Positions 9,270 through 18,365 of a stretch of 64,000 nt of DNA are shown here, piece after piece. Source of the stretch: an uncultured Bacilli bacterium (lineage in GTDB: Bacteria; Bacillota_I; Bacilli_A; RF39; UBA660); the NCBI GenBank assembly GCA_934130045.1, contig CAKOXI010000002.1:18960-82959 (forward strand), given 5' to 3'. Below the pieces are notes generated by a model. That model was not told the DNA's origin. It ran no database searches and saw nothing but the letters and a program-made list of their open reading frames with translations. A program made the translations under genes and the position numbers. Position 1 is the stretch's first letter. Every line of letters begins with the position of its first letter.

Positions 9270-10454
9270 ATGAAAAAAACAATAGAAGATTATAATTTAT
9301 ATGATAAAAGAGTAATAATAAGATGTGATTTTAATGTACCAATTAAAAATGGAATAATCATGGACGATAATAGAATAATAAAAAGTTTAGATACTATTAA
9401 GTATGCTTTAAATAATGGAGCTAAGGTTATTTTAATGTCTCATTTAGGTAGAATAAAAGAATTTAGTGATTTAGAAAAATATTCATTAGAACCTGTTGCA
9501 AAAAGATTAGAAGAATTGCTTAATATGAAAGTTACATTTGTTAATGAAACAAGAGGAAAATTATTAGAAAAAGCAGTAAAAAAATTAAAACCAGGTAATG
9601 TTTTATTAATGCAGAATACAAGATACGAAGATTTAAATGAAAAAGGCGAAAGTAATAACGATATAACACTAGCTTCTTATTGGGCTAGTTTAGGTGATAT
9701 TTATATAAATGATGCCTTTGGTACATGCCATAGAGCACATGCTTCCAATGTAGGAATATCTTCTCTTTTACCAAATGGTATTGGTTTTTTAGTTGAAAAA
9801 GAACTTAAAATTTTAGAAAAAAGTATAAGTAATCCAAATAGACCATTTGTTGTTATTTTAGGTGGAGCTAAAGTTAGTGATAAAATAGGGGTAATAGAAA
9901 ATTTAGTAAAAATTGCTGACTATATTTTAATTGGTGGTGGAATGTCTTATACATTTTTATCAGCACTTGGTTATAATGTAGGAAAATCACTAGTTGACAA
10001 AGAAAATATTGCATTTTGTAAAAAAATATTAGATAATTATTCTAGTAAAATATTATTACCAGTTGATAATGTTGTTTCTAAAGTAATAAGCAATGATGCT
10101 TTTGTTAGAATAGTTAATTCTGATCAAATATTATCTGATGATATTGCCTTAGATATCGGACCGCAAACTATAAAAAAATATTCTGAATATTTATTAAATA
10201 GTAAAACTGTAATATGGAATGGACCAGTTGGATATTCTGAATTAAAAAAATTTGAACATGGTACTAAATCATTATTTGAATTTCTTTCAAAATTAAATTC
10301 AACAGTAATTATAGGTGGTGGTGATACTGCTGCTAGTGCTATAAATTTAGGATATGGTAATTCATTTACTCATATATCTACGGGCGGTGGCGCAACATTA
10401 GAATTATTAGAGGGAAAAAAACTACCAGGTATTGAAAGTATAAATAATAAGTAA
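9270..10454 (+). CDS. pgk: Phosphoglycerate kinase
   Basis: Transfers phosphate between 1,3-bisphosphoglycerate and ADP in glycolysis. At 394 aa it has the usual length. N-lobe motifs: RCDFNVPIKNG near residue 20 (substrate binding) and SHLGR near 62. The hinge and C-lobe carry GGAKVSDKIG and GGGMSYTF, then WNGPVGYSE, GGGDTAA and TGGGATLELLEG for nucleotide binding. The start follows TTAGGAGAATAAA, with 9 nt after the pilin-like gene's stop. Its operon places it between a pseudopilin and a flippase-like gene, with tpiA at the end. The usual gapA-pgk-tpiA-gpmI cluster is broken up here. Confidence 0.97.
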   Translation: MKKTIEDYNLYDKRVIIRCDFNVPIKNGIIMDDNRIIKSLDTIKYALNNGAKVILMSHLGRIKEFSDLEKYSLEPVAKRLEELLNMKVTFVNETRGKLLEKAVKKLKPGNVLLMQNTRYEDLNEKGESNNDITLASYWASLGDIYINDAFGTCHRAHASNVGISSLLPNGIGFLVEKELKILEKSISNPNRPFVVILGGAKVSDKIGVIENLVKIADYILIGGGMSYTFLSALGYNVGKSLVDKENIAFCKKILDNYSSKILLPVDNVVSKVISNDAFVRIVNSDQILSDDIALDIGPQTIKKYSEYLLNSKTVIWNGPVGYSELKKFEHGTKSLFEFLSKLNSTVIIGGGDTAASAINLGYGNSFTHISTGGGATLELLEGKKLPGIESINNK

Positions 10455-10474
10455 TAAATGAAAGAAGGAAAAAT

Positions 10475-11497
10475 ATGAAAAAAGAAAGTAATTTAAAAAG
10501 TATAATTAGTGTTATAATTCTTTTTTTATTAACAATTTTAGTTTTATATTTTTCCTTAAAAAATGATTTTTCTAATATCATTTCGCAAATTTTATCTGTA
10601 AATATATTTTTATTAATAGTAGCTTTTATTTTCTTTTTATTATATTGGTTTTTTAAGTCAATTGTATTATATAATTTTACAAAAAAATTTAATGAAAATT
10701 ATAAGTTTAGCAATGCAATTAGAACTCAAGCTGTAACACAATTTTTTAATGCAGTTACACCTTTTTCAAGTGGGGGTCAACCGTTTCAAATATATTCTTT
10801 GAAAAGAAGTGGACTTAATATTAGTAATGCTACCAATGTTACTATTGAAGAATTTGTTGTTTATCAAATAGCATTAGTTTTCTTAGGCATATTAGCAATA
10901 TTAGGAAATCACATCTTAAATATTTTTCCACCAGATAATTTTTTAAGCAAATTAGTTATTTTAGGATTTTCTATAAACACATTTGTAATAATAATACTTT
11001 TTATTATAGCTTTTGGTAAAAAATCTAATACATTTTTAATAAATAAGGCAATTAATATATTATCTTTTTTTAAAATAGTTAAAGATAAGGATAAAACTAT
11101 TGAAAAATGGAATTTATACATTAATAATTTTCATAAGGGGGCTAAAATATTAGTTGCTAATAAAAAGGATTTTTTTCTTAATATATTATATAGTTTTATA
11201 GGACTTATTTGTTTATATATGGTTCCATTTTGGATTTCATATAGTATGGGTGATTTTACAAGCTTTAATGTTTTTGAATCTGTTATTGCAGTTTCTTATG
11301 TAATGTTAATAGGTTCTTTTGTACCCCTTCCTGGTGGAACAGGTGGAATTGAATATGGATTTATTAAATTTTTTGGAGTTTTTGTTTTTAGTGAGGCTAA
11401 ATTAAAAGCTTTAATGTTACTTTGGAGATTTATAACTTTCTATATGGGGATTATTTTAGGAAGTATTGCGTTAAATATAAAAGGGAGAAATGATTAA
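10475..11497 (+). CDS. Flippase-like / LPG-synthase-type integral membrane protein (YbhN family)
   Basis: A 340-aa protein with about eight hydrophobic helices and no soluble catalytic domain, matching the membrane module of lysylphosphatidylglycerol synthases (PF03706). Diagnostic motifs are TPFSSGGQPFQ near residue 95, IEEFVVYQ near 125 and PLPGGTGGIEYG near 290. Standalone members often sit beside glycosyltransferases and are thought to act in glycolipid or envelope synthesis or transport. Substrate is unknown. Its stop overlaps the start of the GT4 gene by one base (TAATG), so the two are translationally coupled and probably act in one pathway. Confidence 0.8.
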   Translation: MKKESNLKSIISVIILFLLTILVLYFSLKNDFSNIISQILSVNIFLLIVAFIFFLLYWFFKSIVLYNFTKKFNENYKFSNAIRTQAVTQFFNAVTPFSSGGQPFQIYSLKRSGLNISNATNVTIEEFVVYQIALVFLGILAILGNHILNIFPPDNFLSKLVILGFSINTFVIIILFIIAFGKKSNTFLINKAINILSFFKIVKDKDKTIEKWNLYINNFHKGAKILVANKKDFFLNILYSFIGLICLYMVPFWISYSMGDFTSFNVFESVIAVSYVMLIGSFVPLPGGTGGIEYGFIKFFGVFVFSEAKLKALMLLWRFITFYMGIILGSIALNIKGRND

Positions 11498-12732
11498 TGA
11501 GAATAGGAATTTTTACAGATAGTTATCCACCTTATATCAATGGTGTTTCTACTAGTATTGTTATGTTAAAAAATGCCCTTGAAAAAAAAGGACATGAAGT
11601 TTTTGTAGTAACAGTAAATGCAGAAAAACTATCATATAAATATGAGAATGAAAATAAAGTTATTAGAATCCCTGGTATTCCTACTGGAATATATGATTAT
11701 AGATTAACTGGCATTTATCCCTTAAGAGCAGTTGATAAAATAAAAAAGTGGAATTTAGATATTATACATTCGCAAACAGAATTTGGAGTAGGAACTTTTG
11801 CTAGAATTATAGCAAAACAGTTAGATATACCACTTGTTCATACATACCATACTATGTATGAGGATTATGTTCATTATATAACAAAAGGTTATTTTAATGG
11901 AACAAGTAAAAAAATTGTTGAATATTTAACAAAGTTTTATTGTGATAAAACCGCAACAGAGTTAATAGTTCCAACTGAAAAAACATATAAATTATTTAAA
12001 GAAAAATATAAATTTGATAGAAATGTACATATAATACCTACTGGTATAGAGATAGAAAGATTTTATTTATCAAATTGTTCTATAAAAAAAATAAATCAAT
12101 TAAGAAATGACTATAATATAAAACCATCTGATTTTGTAATTTTATTTGTTGGTAGATTAGGTGAGGAAAAAAGTGTTGATATTTTGATTGAATCACAAGA
12201 TTATTTTAGAAAAATTAATAAACAATCTAAACTTTTATTAGTTGGTGATGGACCAGATATGGACAAATATAAAAAGTTGGTAAAAAAATTAAAACTATCC
12301 GATAATGTTATTTTTACTGGTAAGGTTCCGTGGGAAGAAGTACCTTGTTATTATCAATTAGCTAATGTTTTTGCGACAGCTTCTAGAACAGAAACTCAAG
12401 GACTTACAGTAATAGAAGCTCTAGCTGCATCACTACCGGTTGTGGCTGCAAATGATCCAAGTTTTATGTCAATTGTAGTTGATGATTTAAATGGATATTT
12501 GTTTAAAAATAAAAGACAATATAAAAAAATAATTGAAAAGTTGATGTCAGAACCTGAAAAACTTAAAAAATTATCAAATCAAGCTAAAATTAGTTCCGAA
12601 AGATATTCTTCTAGGTACTTTGCTGAAAGGGTTTTAGATGTATATAATTTGGCTCTATCAGGTAGGAAAAAAAGTCAGAATTTTTTTGAGAAGATGAAAA
12701 ACGTAATAAAAAGAGGTATTCATGATAAGTAA
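11497..12732 (+). CDS. GT4-family glycosyltransferase, probable diacylglycerol glucosyltransferase
   Basis: A 411-aa GT-B fold enzyme. The N-terminal domain opens with GIFTDSYPPYINGVST, typical of GT4 enzymes that glycosylate diacylglycerol (1,2-diacylglycerol 3-glucosyltransferase group). HTYHTMYEDY lies near residue 110. The C-terminal domain has FVGRLGEEKS near 225 and an E-x7-E motif (ETQGLTVIE) near 303-311 that binds the nucleotide-sugar phosphate. A basic C-terminal tail (RGIHDK region) may contact the membrane. Coupling to the flippase-like gene supports a membrane glycolipid or lipoteichoic-acid anchor role. The acceptor lipid is inferred, not shown. It overlaps tpiA by 11 nt. Confidence 0.78.
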   Translation: MRIGIFTDSYPPYINGVSTSIVMLKNALEKKGHEVFVVTVNAEKLSYKYENENKVIRIPGIPTGIYDYRLTGIYPLRAVDKIKKWNLDIIHSQTEFGVGTFARIIAKQLDIPLVHTYHTMYEDYVHYITKGYFNGTSKKIVEYLTKFYCDKTATELIVPTEKTYKLFKEKYKFDRNVHIIPTGIEIERFYLSNCSIKKINQLRNDYNIKPSDFVILFVGRLGEEKSVDILIESQDYFRKINKQSKLLLVGDGPDMDKYKKLVKKLKLSDNVIFTGKVPWEEVPCYYQLANVFATASRTETQGLTVIEALAASLPVVAANDPSFMSIVVDDLNGYLFKNKRQYKKIIEKLMSEPEKLKKLSNQAKISSERYSSRYFAERVLDVYNLALSGRKKSQNFFEKMKNVIKRGIHDK

Positions 12733-13447
12733 ATATGTATTTGCAAATTTAAAGATGAATATGACTGCAAAGGAAGTAAGTGAATATTTAAAAATTATAA
12801 ATGATAAAATGTTTATTTCTAATGTAGTAATTTTTCCTACTAGTATTTATATTCCATATTTCTTAAATCAAAATTATGATGTTGGTATACAAAATATATT
12901 TTATGAAAATAATGGACCATATACTGGAGAAGTATCTCCTTCTCAAGCTAGAAGTATGGGAATAAAATATGCGATAGTTGGTCATAGTGATAGAAAAATA
13001 TTAGGTGAAGATGGAACTATTATTAATAAAAAGTTAAAAAAATGTTTAGAAAATAAAATTAAAGTTATTTTATGTGTTGGTGAGACATTAGAACAAAGAG
13101 AAATGTTAAAAACGGATAAGATTTTAAAGAAGCAACTTCTTGAAGCATTAAGAGGAATTGAAAAAAAAGATTTAAAAAATATTTTTATAGCTTATGAACC
13201 AGTATGGGCAGTTGGAACTAACGAATTACCCCTAAATAGAGAAATAAATGATTGTGTAGAATATATTAAAAATATATGTAAAACATATTTAGATGGTATT
13301 CCATTTGTTTTATATGGTGGAAGCATAAATGAAAAAAATATAAAAAAGCTAAATGAAATTAATAATATTGATGGTTTTTTAATTGGAGCTTCATCATGTA
13401 ATATAGAAAAATTTTTAAAAATAATTGACATAATTGAAAATAAATAA
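12722..13447 (+). CDS. tpiA: Triose-phosphate isomerase
   Basis: Interconverts dihydroxyacetone phosphate and glyceraldehyde 3-phosphate. The 241-aa (beta/alpha)8 barrel has Lys11 in ANLKMN, His88 in VGHSDRK (usually GHSERR) and catalytic Glu159 in AYEPVWAVGT. The phosphate-binding YGGSI and loop GFLIGASS come near the C terminus. It is slightly shorter than the typical 250 aa, with no motif missing. It overlaps the GT4 gene by 11 nt and is the last gene of the 8396-13447 operon, followed by a strong hairpin. Confidence 0.96.
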   Translation: MISKYVFANLKMNMTAKEVSEYLKIINDKMFISNVVIFPTSIYIPYFLNQNYDVGIQNIFYENNGPYTGEVSPSQARSMGIKYAIVGHSDRKILGEDGTIINKKLKKCLENKIKVILCVGETLEQREMLKTDKILKKQLLEALRGIEKKDLKNIFIAYEPVWAVGTNELPLNREINDCVEYIKNICKTYLDGIPFVLYGGSINEKNIKKLNEINNIDGFLIGASSCNIEKFLKIIDIIENK

Positions 13448-13452
13448 TGTAT

Positions 13453-13480
13453 AAAAAAGGTAAAATATATTTTGCTTTTT
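13453..13480 (+). terminator. Terminator after tpiA
   Basis: Long AT-rich hairpin with A-rich left arm (13453-13467) and T-rich right arm (13468-13480), including two G-U pairs, running into further T residues. Confidence 0.65.
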
Positions 13481-13492
13481 TTCTTTTTGTTG

Positions 13493-13498
13493 TATAAT
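13493..13498 (+). promoter_or_regulatory. -10 element (TATAAT) of the 13517-15419 unit
   Basis: A perfect TATAAT 18 nt before the start of the small gene at 13517. Upstream TTGCTT (13472-13477) is a poor, short-spaced -35 and overlaps the preceding terminator. Confidence 0.45.
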
Positions 13499-13516
13499 TT
13501 TATTAGGTGATTATAT

Positions 13517-13690
13517 ATGGAATATATAAAAGAATCAAATAATCAGGAATATATAGAAAATATGATAGTATTTTTAATGGATCAAGCTATGAAATATAAA
13601 GGTAATAATCCTAAAATGTATGATGGCTATATTATTTTAGCACATGATCTTTTAAAAAAGTTAAAGAAAGAAAGTGATGCAAATGAATGA
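13517..13690 (+). CDS. Small hypothetical protein, 57 aa
   Basis: ATG 13517 follows AGGTGAT (13505-13511) at ideal spacing, and the frame runs to TGA 13688-13690. The product is 57 aa, acidic then basic, probably helical, ending in DLLKKLKKESDANE, with no membrane segment. It has no recognised domain. It overlaps the start of the 578-aa gene by 8 nt, which implies translational coupling. A promoter and good ribosome-binding site make it more credible than a chance frame. Confidence 0.6.
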   Translation: MEYIKESNNQEYIENMIVFLMDQAMKYKGNNPKMYDGYIILAHDLLKKLKKESDANE

Positions 13691-15419
13691 AAAAAATAAG
13701 GAATTATATTTTGATGGTTTTAGTAAAATATTAAAATCGTTAAAAGATGGTCTTAATTTAAATAGTGTTAATTTGGATGACTTTATAACTGGTATAAATG
13801 AATATAGCAATATAAATTTGCAAGATATAATAACTTATATGTTATATTGTTTTGAATTAATCGAATTAACTGGTAAATGGAAATTGAAAAAATTAATAAA
13901 ATACGAACATTTTATTAATAATATGGAAAATATTTATAATGAAATTTTTTGTAATCAAGAGTCAACATTTAATAATAAGGTTATTGCTGCTACCAGTTTT
14001 GGAAATATAATTGCGAAAACAATTAATTATAATGTTGAATTAGAAATAGAAAAAGTATTAGATAATTTCATTAATTGTATAGATAAGAAAAATATTTATT
14101 TAAAGAATAACGAACTTACTTTACTTAGAGGAAATTTATATTGTCAAATTTTTTATGTGTTAAATGATAATAAAGATGTAAATGATACTATGAAAGATTA
14201 TTTGGAAAAGTTAACTAAAATATTTGATCATCAAAAATATATTAATAATGCCAATAAATTTTATAGTGAATTGTTAAATCATGAAGGTATAACATTTGAT
14301 AGCTTAAATAATTTATTATTATACAATGCATATAATAGAATAGATATAGATAAAATAACAACTAAAAAAATATTAAAGATTTTATTGAATAATTATAAAG
14401 ATAGTTTTTTTGATAAGGAAATTTTTATATATTTAATAAAGAATATAATAAATACTTTATTAGAAGAAAAAAATATTCAAGCTAATACAGAAATATTATT
14501 TGATGATGTAGATAATACTGATAATTATATTTATTTAAATTATAATAAAATTGATTATAATTTAAGTAATAATTTGAATTTTATAAAAAAATTATTTTAT
14601 GATATTAATATGATGGATTATAGAATAAATAAAGAAAAATATCAGTATTTTAATTTATTAGAAATAAAAGATAATTATATAAAAAATAAATTAGATTCTA
14701 ATGATACTGTTATTAATTTTGAAAACACAATTAAGTTTATAAGTATAGAAGAATTTAATAAATTTATAAAAGAAATTGATGAATTAACATATAAAAATAT
14801 GATTAATATTACTTTAGAAAATGTAAAAAAATTGTATGATACTTTAACAAATAAAGAATATGAAGATATTAAAGTTACTAATACAGAATTATTTAATGCA
14901 TGTTATAATTCATTAGAAATAAAAGCTTTATTAGATGAATCTGAATTGCTTAAAATAGAATACAATGATTTAGGAGTTTATAAAAATATAAAAGATTTAT
15001 TAATGGAAAAATATGATAATCAAAATGGTGAAAATAAATTAAATAATAATTTATATAAAGATATTATTAATTCACGTGATACAAGTATTTCTAGTTTATT
15101 AAATGATTATTATTCACTTTTATTAATTGATACAACTGATACTGGTGTTATAAAAGAAAAAGAAAATATACTAAAAAGTATATTGCCAGATTTATTAAAA
15201 GAAAAAATATTATTTTGTGGTAATATTCCAACACAAAAATTTGATGAAATCTATAATGAATATATAAATCCATGTATAAAAAAAATATCACAGAATAGGG
15301 TTAATAATAAAGAATTTGCTGATACTAAGGAGTTTTTGAATTATGAAAAAAGTAATTCAGATAATTATTTTGGTATTTGTAAATTGCAAGAGATATTGGA
15401 ACAATATAAAGAAAACTAA
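13683..15419 (+). CDS. Large hypothetical cytoplasmic protein, 578 aa
   Basis: Not recognised. Start ATG 13683 is preferred to GTG 13674 because AAGTGAT lies 5-8 nt upstream. The protein is rich in Asn, Ile, Asp, Lys and Leu, with no signal peptide, no membrane helix and no P-loop, zinc or obvious catalytic motif. Most of it looks alpha-helical with short repeats of charged and hydrophobic residues, suggesting a solenoid or scaffold, but this is only an impression. It is coupled to the 57-aa gene upstream. frr downstream has its own promoter. Confidence 0.6.
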   Translation: MNEKNKELYFDGFSKILKSLKDGLNLNSVNLDDFITGINEYSNINLQDIITYMLYCFELIELTGKWKLKKLIKYEHFINNMENIYNEIFCNQESTFNNKVIAATSFGNIIAKTINYNVELEIEKVLDNFINCIDKKNIYLKNNELTLLRGNLYCQIFYVLNDNKDVNDTMKDYLEKLTKIFDHQKYINNANKFYSELLNHEGITFDSLNNLLLYNAYNRIDIDKITTKKILKILLNNYKDSFFDKEIFIYLIKNIINTLLEEKNIQANTEILFDDVDNTDNYIYLNYNKIDYNLSNNLNFIKKLFYDINMMDYRINKEKYQYFNLLEIKDNYIKNKLDSNDTVINFENTIKFISIEEFNKFIKEIDELTYKNMINITLENVKKLYDTLTNKEYEDIKVTNTELFNACYNSLEIKALLDESELLKIEYNDLGVYKNIKDLLMEKYDNQNGENKLNNNLYKDIINSRDTSISSLLNDYYSLLLIDTTDTGVIKEKENILKSILPDLLKEKILFCGNIPTQKFDEIYNEYINPCIKKISQNRVNNKEFADTKEFLNYEKSNSDNYFGICKLQEILEQYKEN

Positions 15420-15421
15420 TA

Positions 15422-15450
15422 TTGACTATAAAAAAAATAATAAGTATAAT
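15422..15450 (+). promoter_or_regulatory. Predicted sigma-A promoter of frr
   Basis: TTGACT (15422-15427), exactly 17 nt, TATAAT (15445-15450), 24 nt before the frr start; ribosome-binding site GAAAGGAAG between. Confidence 0.8.
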
Positions 15451-15474
15451 GTAATAAATTGAAAGGAAGATAAA

Positions 15475-16017
15475 ATGGAAAATATTTTGACAGAAACAGA
15501 ATTAAAAATGGAATCAATAATTGAAAATATGGAAAAGAGATTTACAAATATAAGAGCTGGTAGAGCCAATCCTGCTATATTAGATGTTGTTAATGTTTCA
15601 TATTATGGAGTGGATACACCACTTAAACAATTAGCAAACATTTCAGTACCAGAAGCACGTCAATTAATGATAAAACCATTTGATAAATCTTGTTTAGGAG
15701 CAATAGAAAAAGGAATATATGAAGCAAATATTGGACTTACTCCAAATAATAATGGTGAGGTTATAATTTTAAATATTCCAGCCTTGACAGAGGATACAAG
15801 AAGGGAATATGTAAAACAAGCTAAAAATATCGCTGAAGATGCAAGAATTGGACTTAGAAATGCAAGACAAGACGCTAATAACGAAATAAAAAAATTAGAA
15901 ATAAGTGAAGATGATAAGAAGAATGGTAATGAAAATGTTCAAGAATTAATAAATAAATATAATAAAATAGTTGATGAAAAGTTTAAGATAAAAGAAAATG
16001 AATTAATGACTGTATAG
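15475..16017 (+). CDS. frr: Ribosome recycling factor
   Basis: Splits post-termination ribosomes together with EF-G. The 180-aa length is near the family's 185. The N-terminal helix with RAGRANPAILD near residue 29 and the beta domain (YYGVDTPLKQLANISVPEARQ, split over residues 43-63) are classic. IYEANIGLTPNNNG and the helical TEDTRREYVKQAK complete domain I/II. It has its own promoter and terminator. pyrH and tsf, the usual upstream neighbours, are not here. Confidence 0.97.
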   Translation: MENILTETELKMESIIENMEKRFTNIRAGRANPAILDVVNVSYYGVDTPLKQLANISVPEARQLMIKPFDKSCLGAIEKGIYEANIGLTPNNNGEVIILNIPALTEDTRREYVKQAKNIAEDARIGLRNARQDANNEIKKLEISEDDKKNGNENVQELINKYNKIVDEKFKIKENELMTV

Positions 16018-16037
16018 AAATGTCTTTTGACATTTTT
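16018..16037 (+). terminator. Terminator after frr
   Basis: Stem AAATGTC (16018-16024) and GACATTT (16029-16035), TTTT loop, then T-rich sequence. Confidence 0.8.
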
Positions 16038-16049
16038 ATTTTTTTACTA

Positions 16050-16078
16050 TTGAATAAAGTTTAAAAAAATGATAGTAT
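16050..16078 (+). promoter_or_regulatory. Predicted promoter of the lipoprotein gene
   Basis: TTGAAT (16050-16055), 17-nt spacer, TAGTAT (16073-16078). Two direct copies of ATTATAGAAT follow at 16079-16101 and could provide an alternative -10. Confidence 0.4.
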
Positions 16079-16177
16079 TATTATAGAATAATTATAGAAT
16101 AGGAGTAATGATTTGTAATATAATTGTTATTGAATATTTATAATAATTTTTATAAAAAAATAGAAAAGAGGAAAAAT

Positions 16178-16564
16178 ATGAAAAAAATAATGATATTAAG
16201 TTTATCTATGTTATTCTTATTGGTAGGTTGTGGAAAAAAGGAAGAAATTAAAGAACCAAATAAAGATATTGAAACAAATGAAAATGAAATTAGTGATAAA
16301 GTATTAGATGATTTTAGTTTTACAAATACTAGTATTGTAAAAGAAAATGGAGTAAGTACAATAACAACCCAAGTTACAAATAATAGTGGTGAAGATAAAA
16401 ATATAGAACAGTTTAAAATTATAATAAAAAATAAAGATGGAGAAGTAGTAAAACAAACAATAGGTTATATAGGTGGAGTCATAAAATCAAAAGAAACAAA
16501 AACAATAATTACAAGTATTGCTTTAGATTTATCGGATGTTTATGATATAGAATATAGTTATTAA
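16178..16564 (+). CDS. Small lipoprotein with FxLYD-like domain
   Basis: Start ATG 16178 is chosen because AAGAGGAAAAAT precedes it and it begins a clean lipoprotein signal: MKK, a hydrophobic stretch, lipobox LVGC with Cys18. The 128-aa product then has a charged linker (residues 19-45). About 80 residues follow that read as one immunoglobulin-like beta domain (TTQVTNNSGEDKN, KNKDGEVVKQT, ending DIEYSY), like FxLYD domains of Gram-positive surface lipoproteins. It would be anchored to the outer face of the membrane. Function is unknown. It is monocistronic, with a terminator directly after the stop. Confidence 0.7.
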   Translation: MKKIMILSLSMLFLLVGCGKKEEIKEPNKDIETNENEISDKVLDDFSFTNTSIVKENGVSTITTQVTNNSGEDKNIEQFKIIIKNKDGEVVKQTIGYIGGVIKSKETKTIITSIALDLSDVYDIEYSY

Positions 16565-16587
16565 AAAGTTCGTATTGAACTTTTTTT
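16563..16587 (+). terminator. Terminator after the lipoprotein gene
   Basis: Stem AAAAGTTC (16564-16571) and GAACTTTT (16577-16584), loop GTATT, T run to 16587. Confidence 0.85.
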
Positions 16588-16650
16588 AGATATTTTAATT
16601 TTTTAAATAAATTTATAGTAAAAATATGATACAATGATAGGGGTGTTTAT

Positions 16651-17796
16651 ATGTTTAATAAAAAAATTAATGAAAATAAAGATATTGATATAAAAAAATT
16701 AAATGATGTAATTGGCATGACTAAAAAAATATTAAGTATTGCCTATGTTTTTATAATAATTGTTGGTATTTATGCTGCAACACTTATTTTTAAAGAATGG
16801 AAAGTTGGAGAATTTATATTAAATCTTTTAAAAATAGTTTCACCACTTTTTATTGGAATAGTAATTGCTTGGTTATTTGAACCTGTTGTTAAATTTTTAA
16901 AAAATCATAAGGTTCATAGAACATTAGCTACATCAATAGTTTATATAGCAATAATTGGTATAATGACTTTAATAATTAGTGCTCTAATACCATTATTATC
17001 AGATCAAATTAATGAAATTGTTAAAAGTATTCCAACTATTTCTAGTAAAATTCAAGAATGGATTAATGACATTTTTAGTAAAATAGGAAATATTGATGGT
17101 ATTGATATCAGTAGTTTTAAAAATGAATTATTTAATAAATTAGAATTATTAGGAACTGATTTAACAAGTTCTTTACCACATTTAACAGTTAAAGTTGTAT
17201 CTTCGGTATTTTCTGGTTTAGGTTCATTAATTATTGGTTTTATAATTGGTTTTTATTTATTAATGAGTTTTGAAAATATGAGTGATGCGATAGCGGCATT
17301 AATTCCTAAAAATGCTAGAAATGATTATAGAGGATTAGCAAATGAAGTTAATACCTCTTTAAGAAAATATGTTCAAGGAACTTTAATTTGTGCTTCATTT
17401 GTTTTCTTGCTATCAACAATTGGTTTTGCTATTGCAGGACTTAAAGCACCAGTATTATTTGGATTATTTTGTGGAGTTACTAATATAATCCCCTATATTG
17501 GACCATATTTAGGTGGTGCACCAGCTGTTTTGGTAGGATTTTCACAAGGACCAGTAGTAGGAGTTATATCGCTAATTTCTATAGTTATTGCTCAATTTTT
17601 AGAAAGTAATATTTTAAACCCTATCGTTATGAGTAAAACTATGAAATTGCATCCAGTAACAATCATAATTGGGTTACTAATATTTGGACATTTCTGGGGA
17701 ATGATTGGAATGCTTATTGCAACTCCAACTATATCTATTTTAAAATCTATAATTTTATTTATTGATGATAAGTACAATATTTTATCAATTAATTAG
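16651..17796 (+). CDS. AI-2E/UPF0118 family permease-like protein
   Basis: A 381-aa integral membrane protein with about seven to eight helices and a central amphipathic segment (residues about 115-170), the layout of the AI-2E transporter family (YtvI/PerM-like). Conserved C-terminal motifs are present: LFCGVTNIIPYIGPYLGG near residue 275, then FLESNILNPIVM and GLLIFGHFWGMIGMLIATP. Family members have been linked to autoinducer export or sodium/proton antiport, so the substrate cannot be stated. The start follows GATAGGGGTGTTTAT. It heads a compact unit with a P-loop kinase, alaS and an HD dNTPase. Confidence 0.88.
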   Translation: MFNKKINENKDIDIKKLNDVIGMTKKILSIAYVFIIIVGIYAATLIFKEWKVGEFILNLLKIVSPLFIGIVIAWLFEPVVKFLKNHKVHRTLATSIVYIAIIGIMTLIISALIPLLSDQINEIVKSIPTISSKIQEWINDIFSKIGNIDGIDISSFKNELFNKLELLGTDLTSSLPHLTVKVVSSVFSGLGSLIIGFIIGFYLLMSFENMSDAIAALIPKNARNDYRGLANEVNTSLRKYVQGTLICASFVFLLSTIGFAIAGLKAPVLFGLFCGVTNIIPYIGPYLGGAPAVLVGFSQGPVVGVISLISIVIAQFLESNILNPIVMSKTMKLHPVTIIIGLLIFGHFWGMIGMLIATPTISILKSIILFIDDKYNILSIN

Positions 17797-17807
17797 GAGT
17801 GATATTT

Positions 17808-18365
17808 ATGAATTTTATTAAAAACGATGTTAAAATATTTATACTTTCTGGTAAGGCTCGTGCAGGAAAAGATACAACGGCTTTATTTATTAAAGAATAT
17901 TATGAGAAAATGGGTGAAAAGGTTATAACTTTACAGTACTCAACTTATCTAAAAGAATATGCTAAAAAAATAACTGGTTGGGATGGAACTGATGAAAATA
18001 AACCACGTCAATTACTTATTGATTTAGGAACTAATTTAATTAGAGGGAAAATCGACAAATATTTATTTATTAATAGAATGTTAGAAGATATAAATATTTA
18101 TTCATATTTTTTTAATGTTATTATTATAAGTGATGCAAGATTAGTAGAGGAACTAGATATTCCAAAAGAAAAATTTGAAAATGTAAAACTTATAAATATT
18201 AAAAGACCTAATTATGAAAATGGTCTTACAGAAGAACAAAAGAATTCACTAACAGAAACAGCGTTAAATAGTTATTCTAATTATGATTATGAAATTATAA
18301 ATGATAAAGATATAGAATCATTGAATAAAAAAATAGTAGAAATGATTAAGGAGATGGATCGATGA
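17808..18365 (+). CDS. P-loop kinase, deoxynucleoside-monophosphate-kinase-like
   Basis: A 185-aa protein. ATG 17808 is preferred to GTG 17799 because AGGAGTG (17795-17801) fits it. Walker A is Gly15-KARA-Gly20-Lys21-Asp22-Thr23 (GxxxxGKDT), as in dNMP kinases and related AAA-like nucleotide kinases. IIISDAR near residue 106 could be Walker B/LID region, followed by IKRPN. A nucleotide or nucleoside-phosphate substrate is likely but unproven. Its stop overlaps the alaS start (ATGA), and a dNTP hydrolase gene follows alaS, which fits a nucleotide-metabolism context. Confidence 0.65.
   Translation: MNFIKNDVKIFILSGKARAGKDTTALFIKEYYEKMGEKVITLQYSTYLKEYAKKITGWDGTDENKPRQLLIDLGTNLIRGKIDKYLFINRMLEDINIYSYFFNVIIISDARLVEELDIPKEKFENVKLINIKRPNYENGLTEEQKNSLTETALNSYSNYDYEIINDKDIESLNKKIVEMIKEMDR

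Noticed and set aside
18200..18361. T-box leader for alaS
   Set aside because: alaS starts inside the 3' end of the preceding gene with a 4-nt overlap, so there is no leader.
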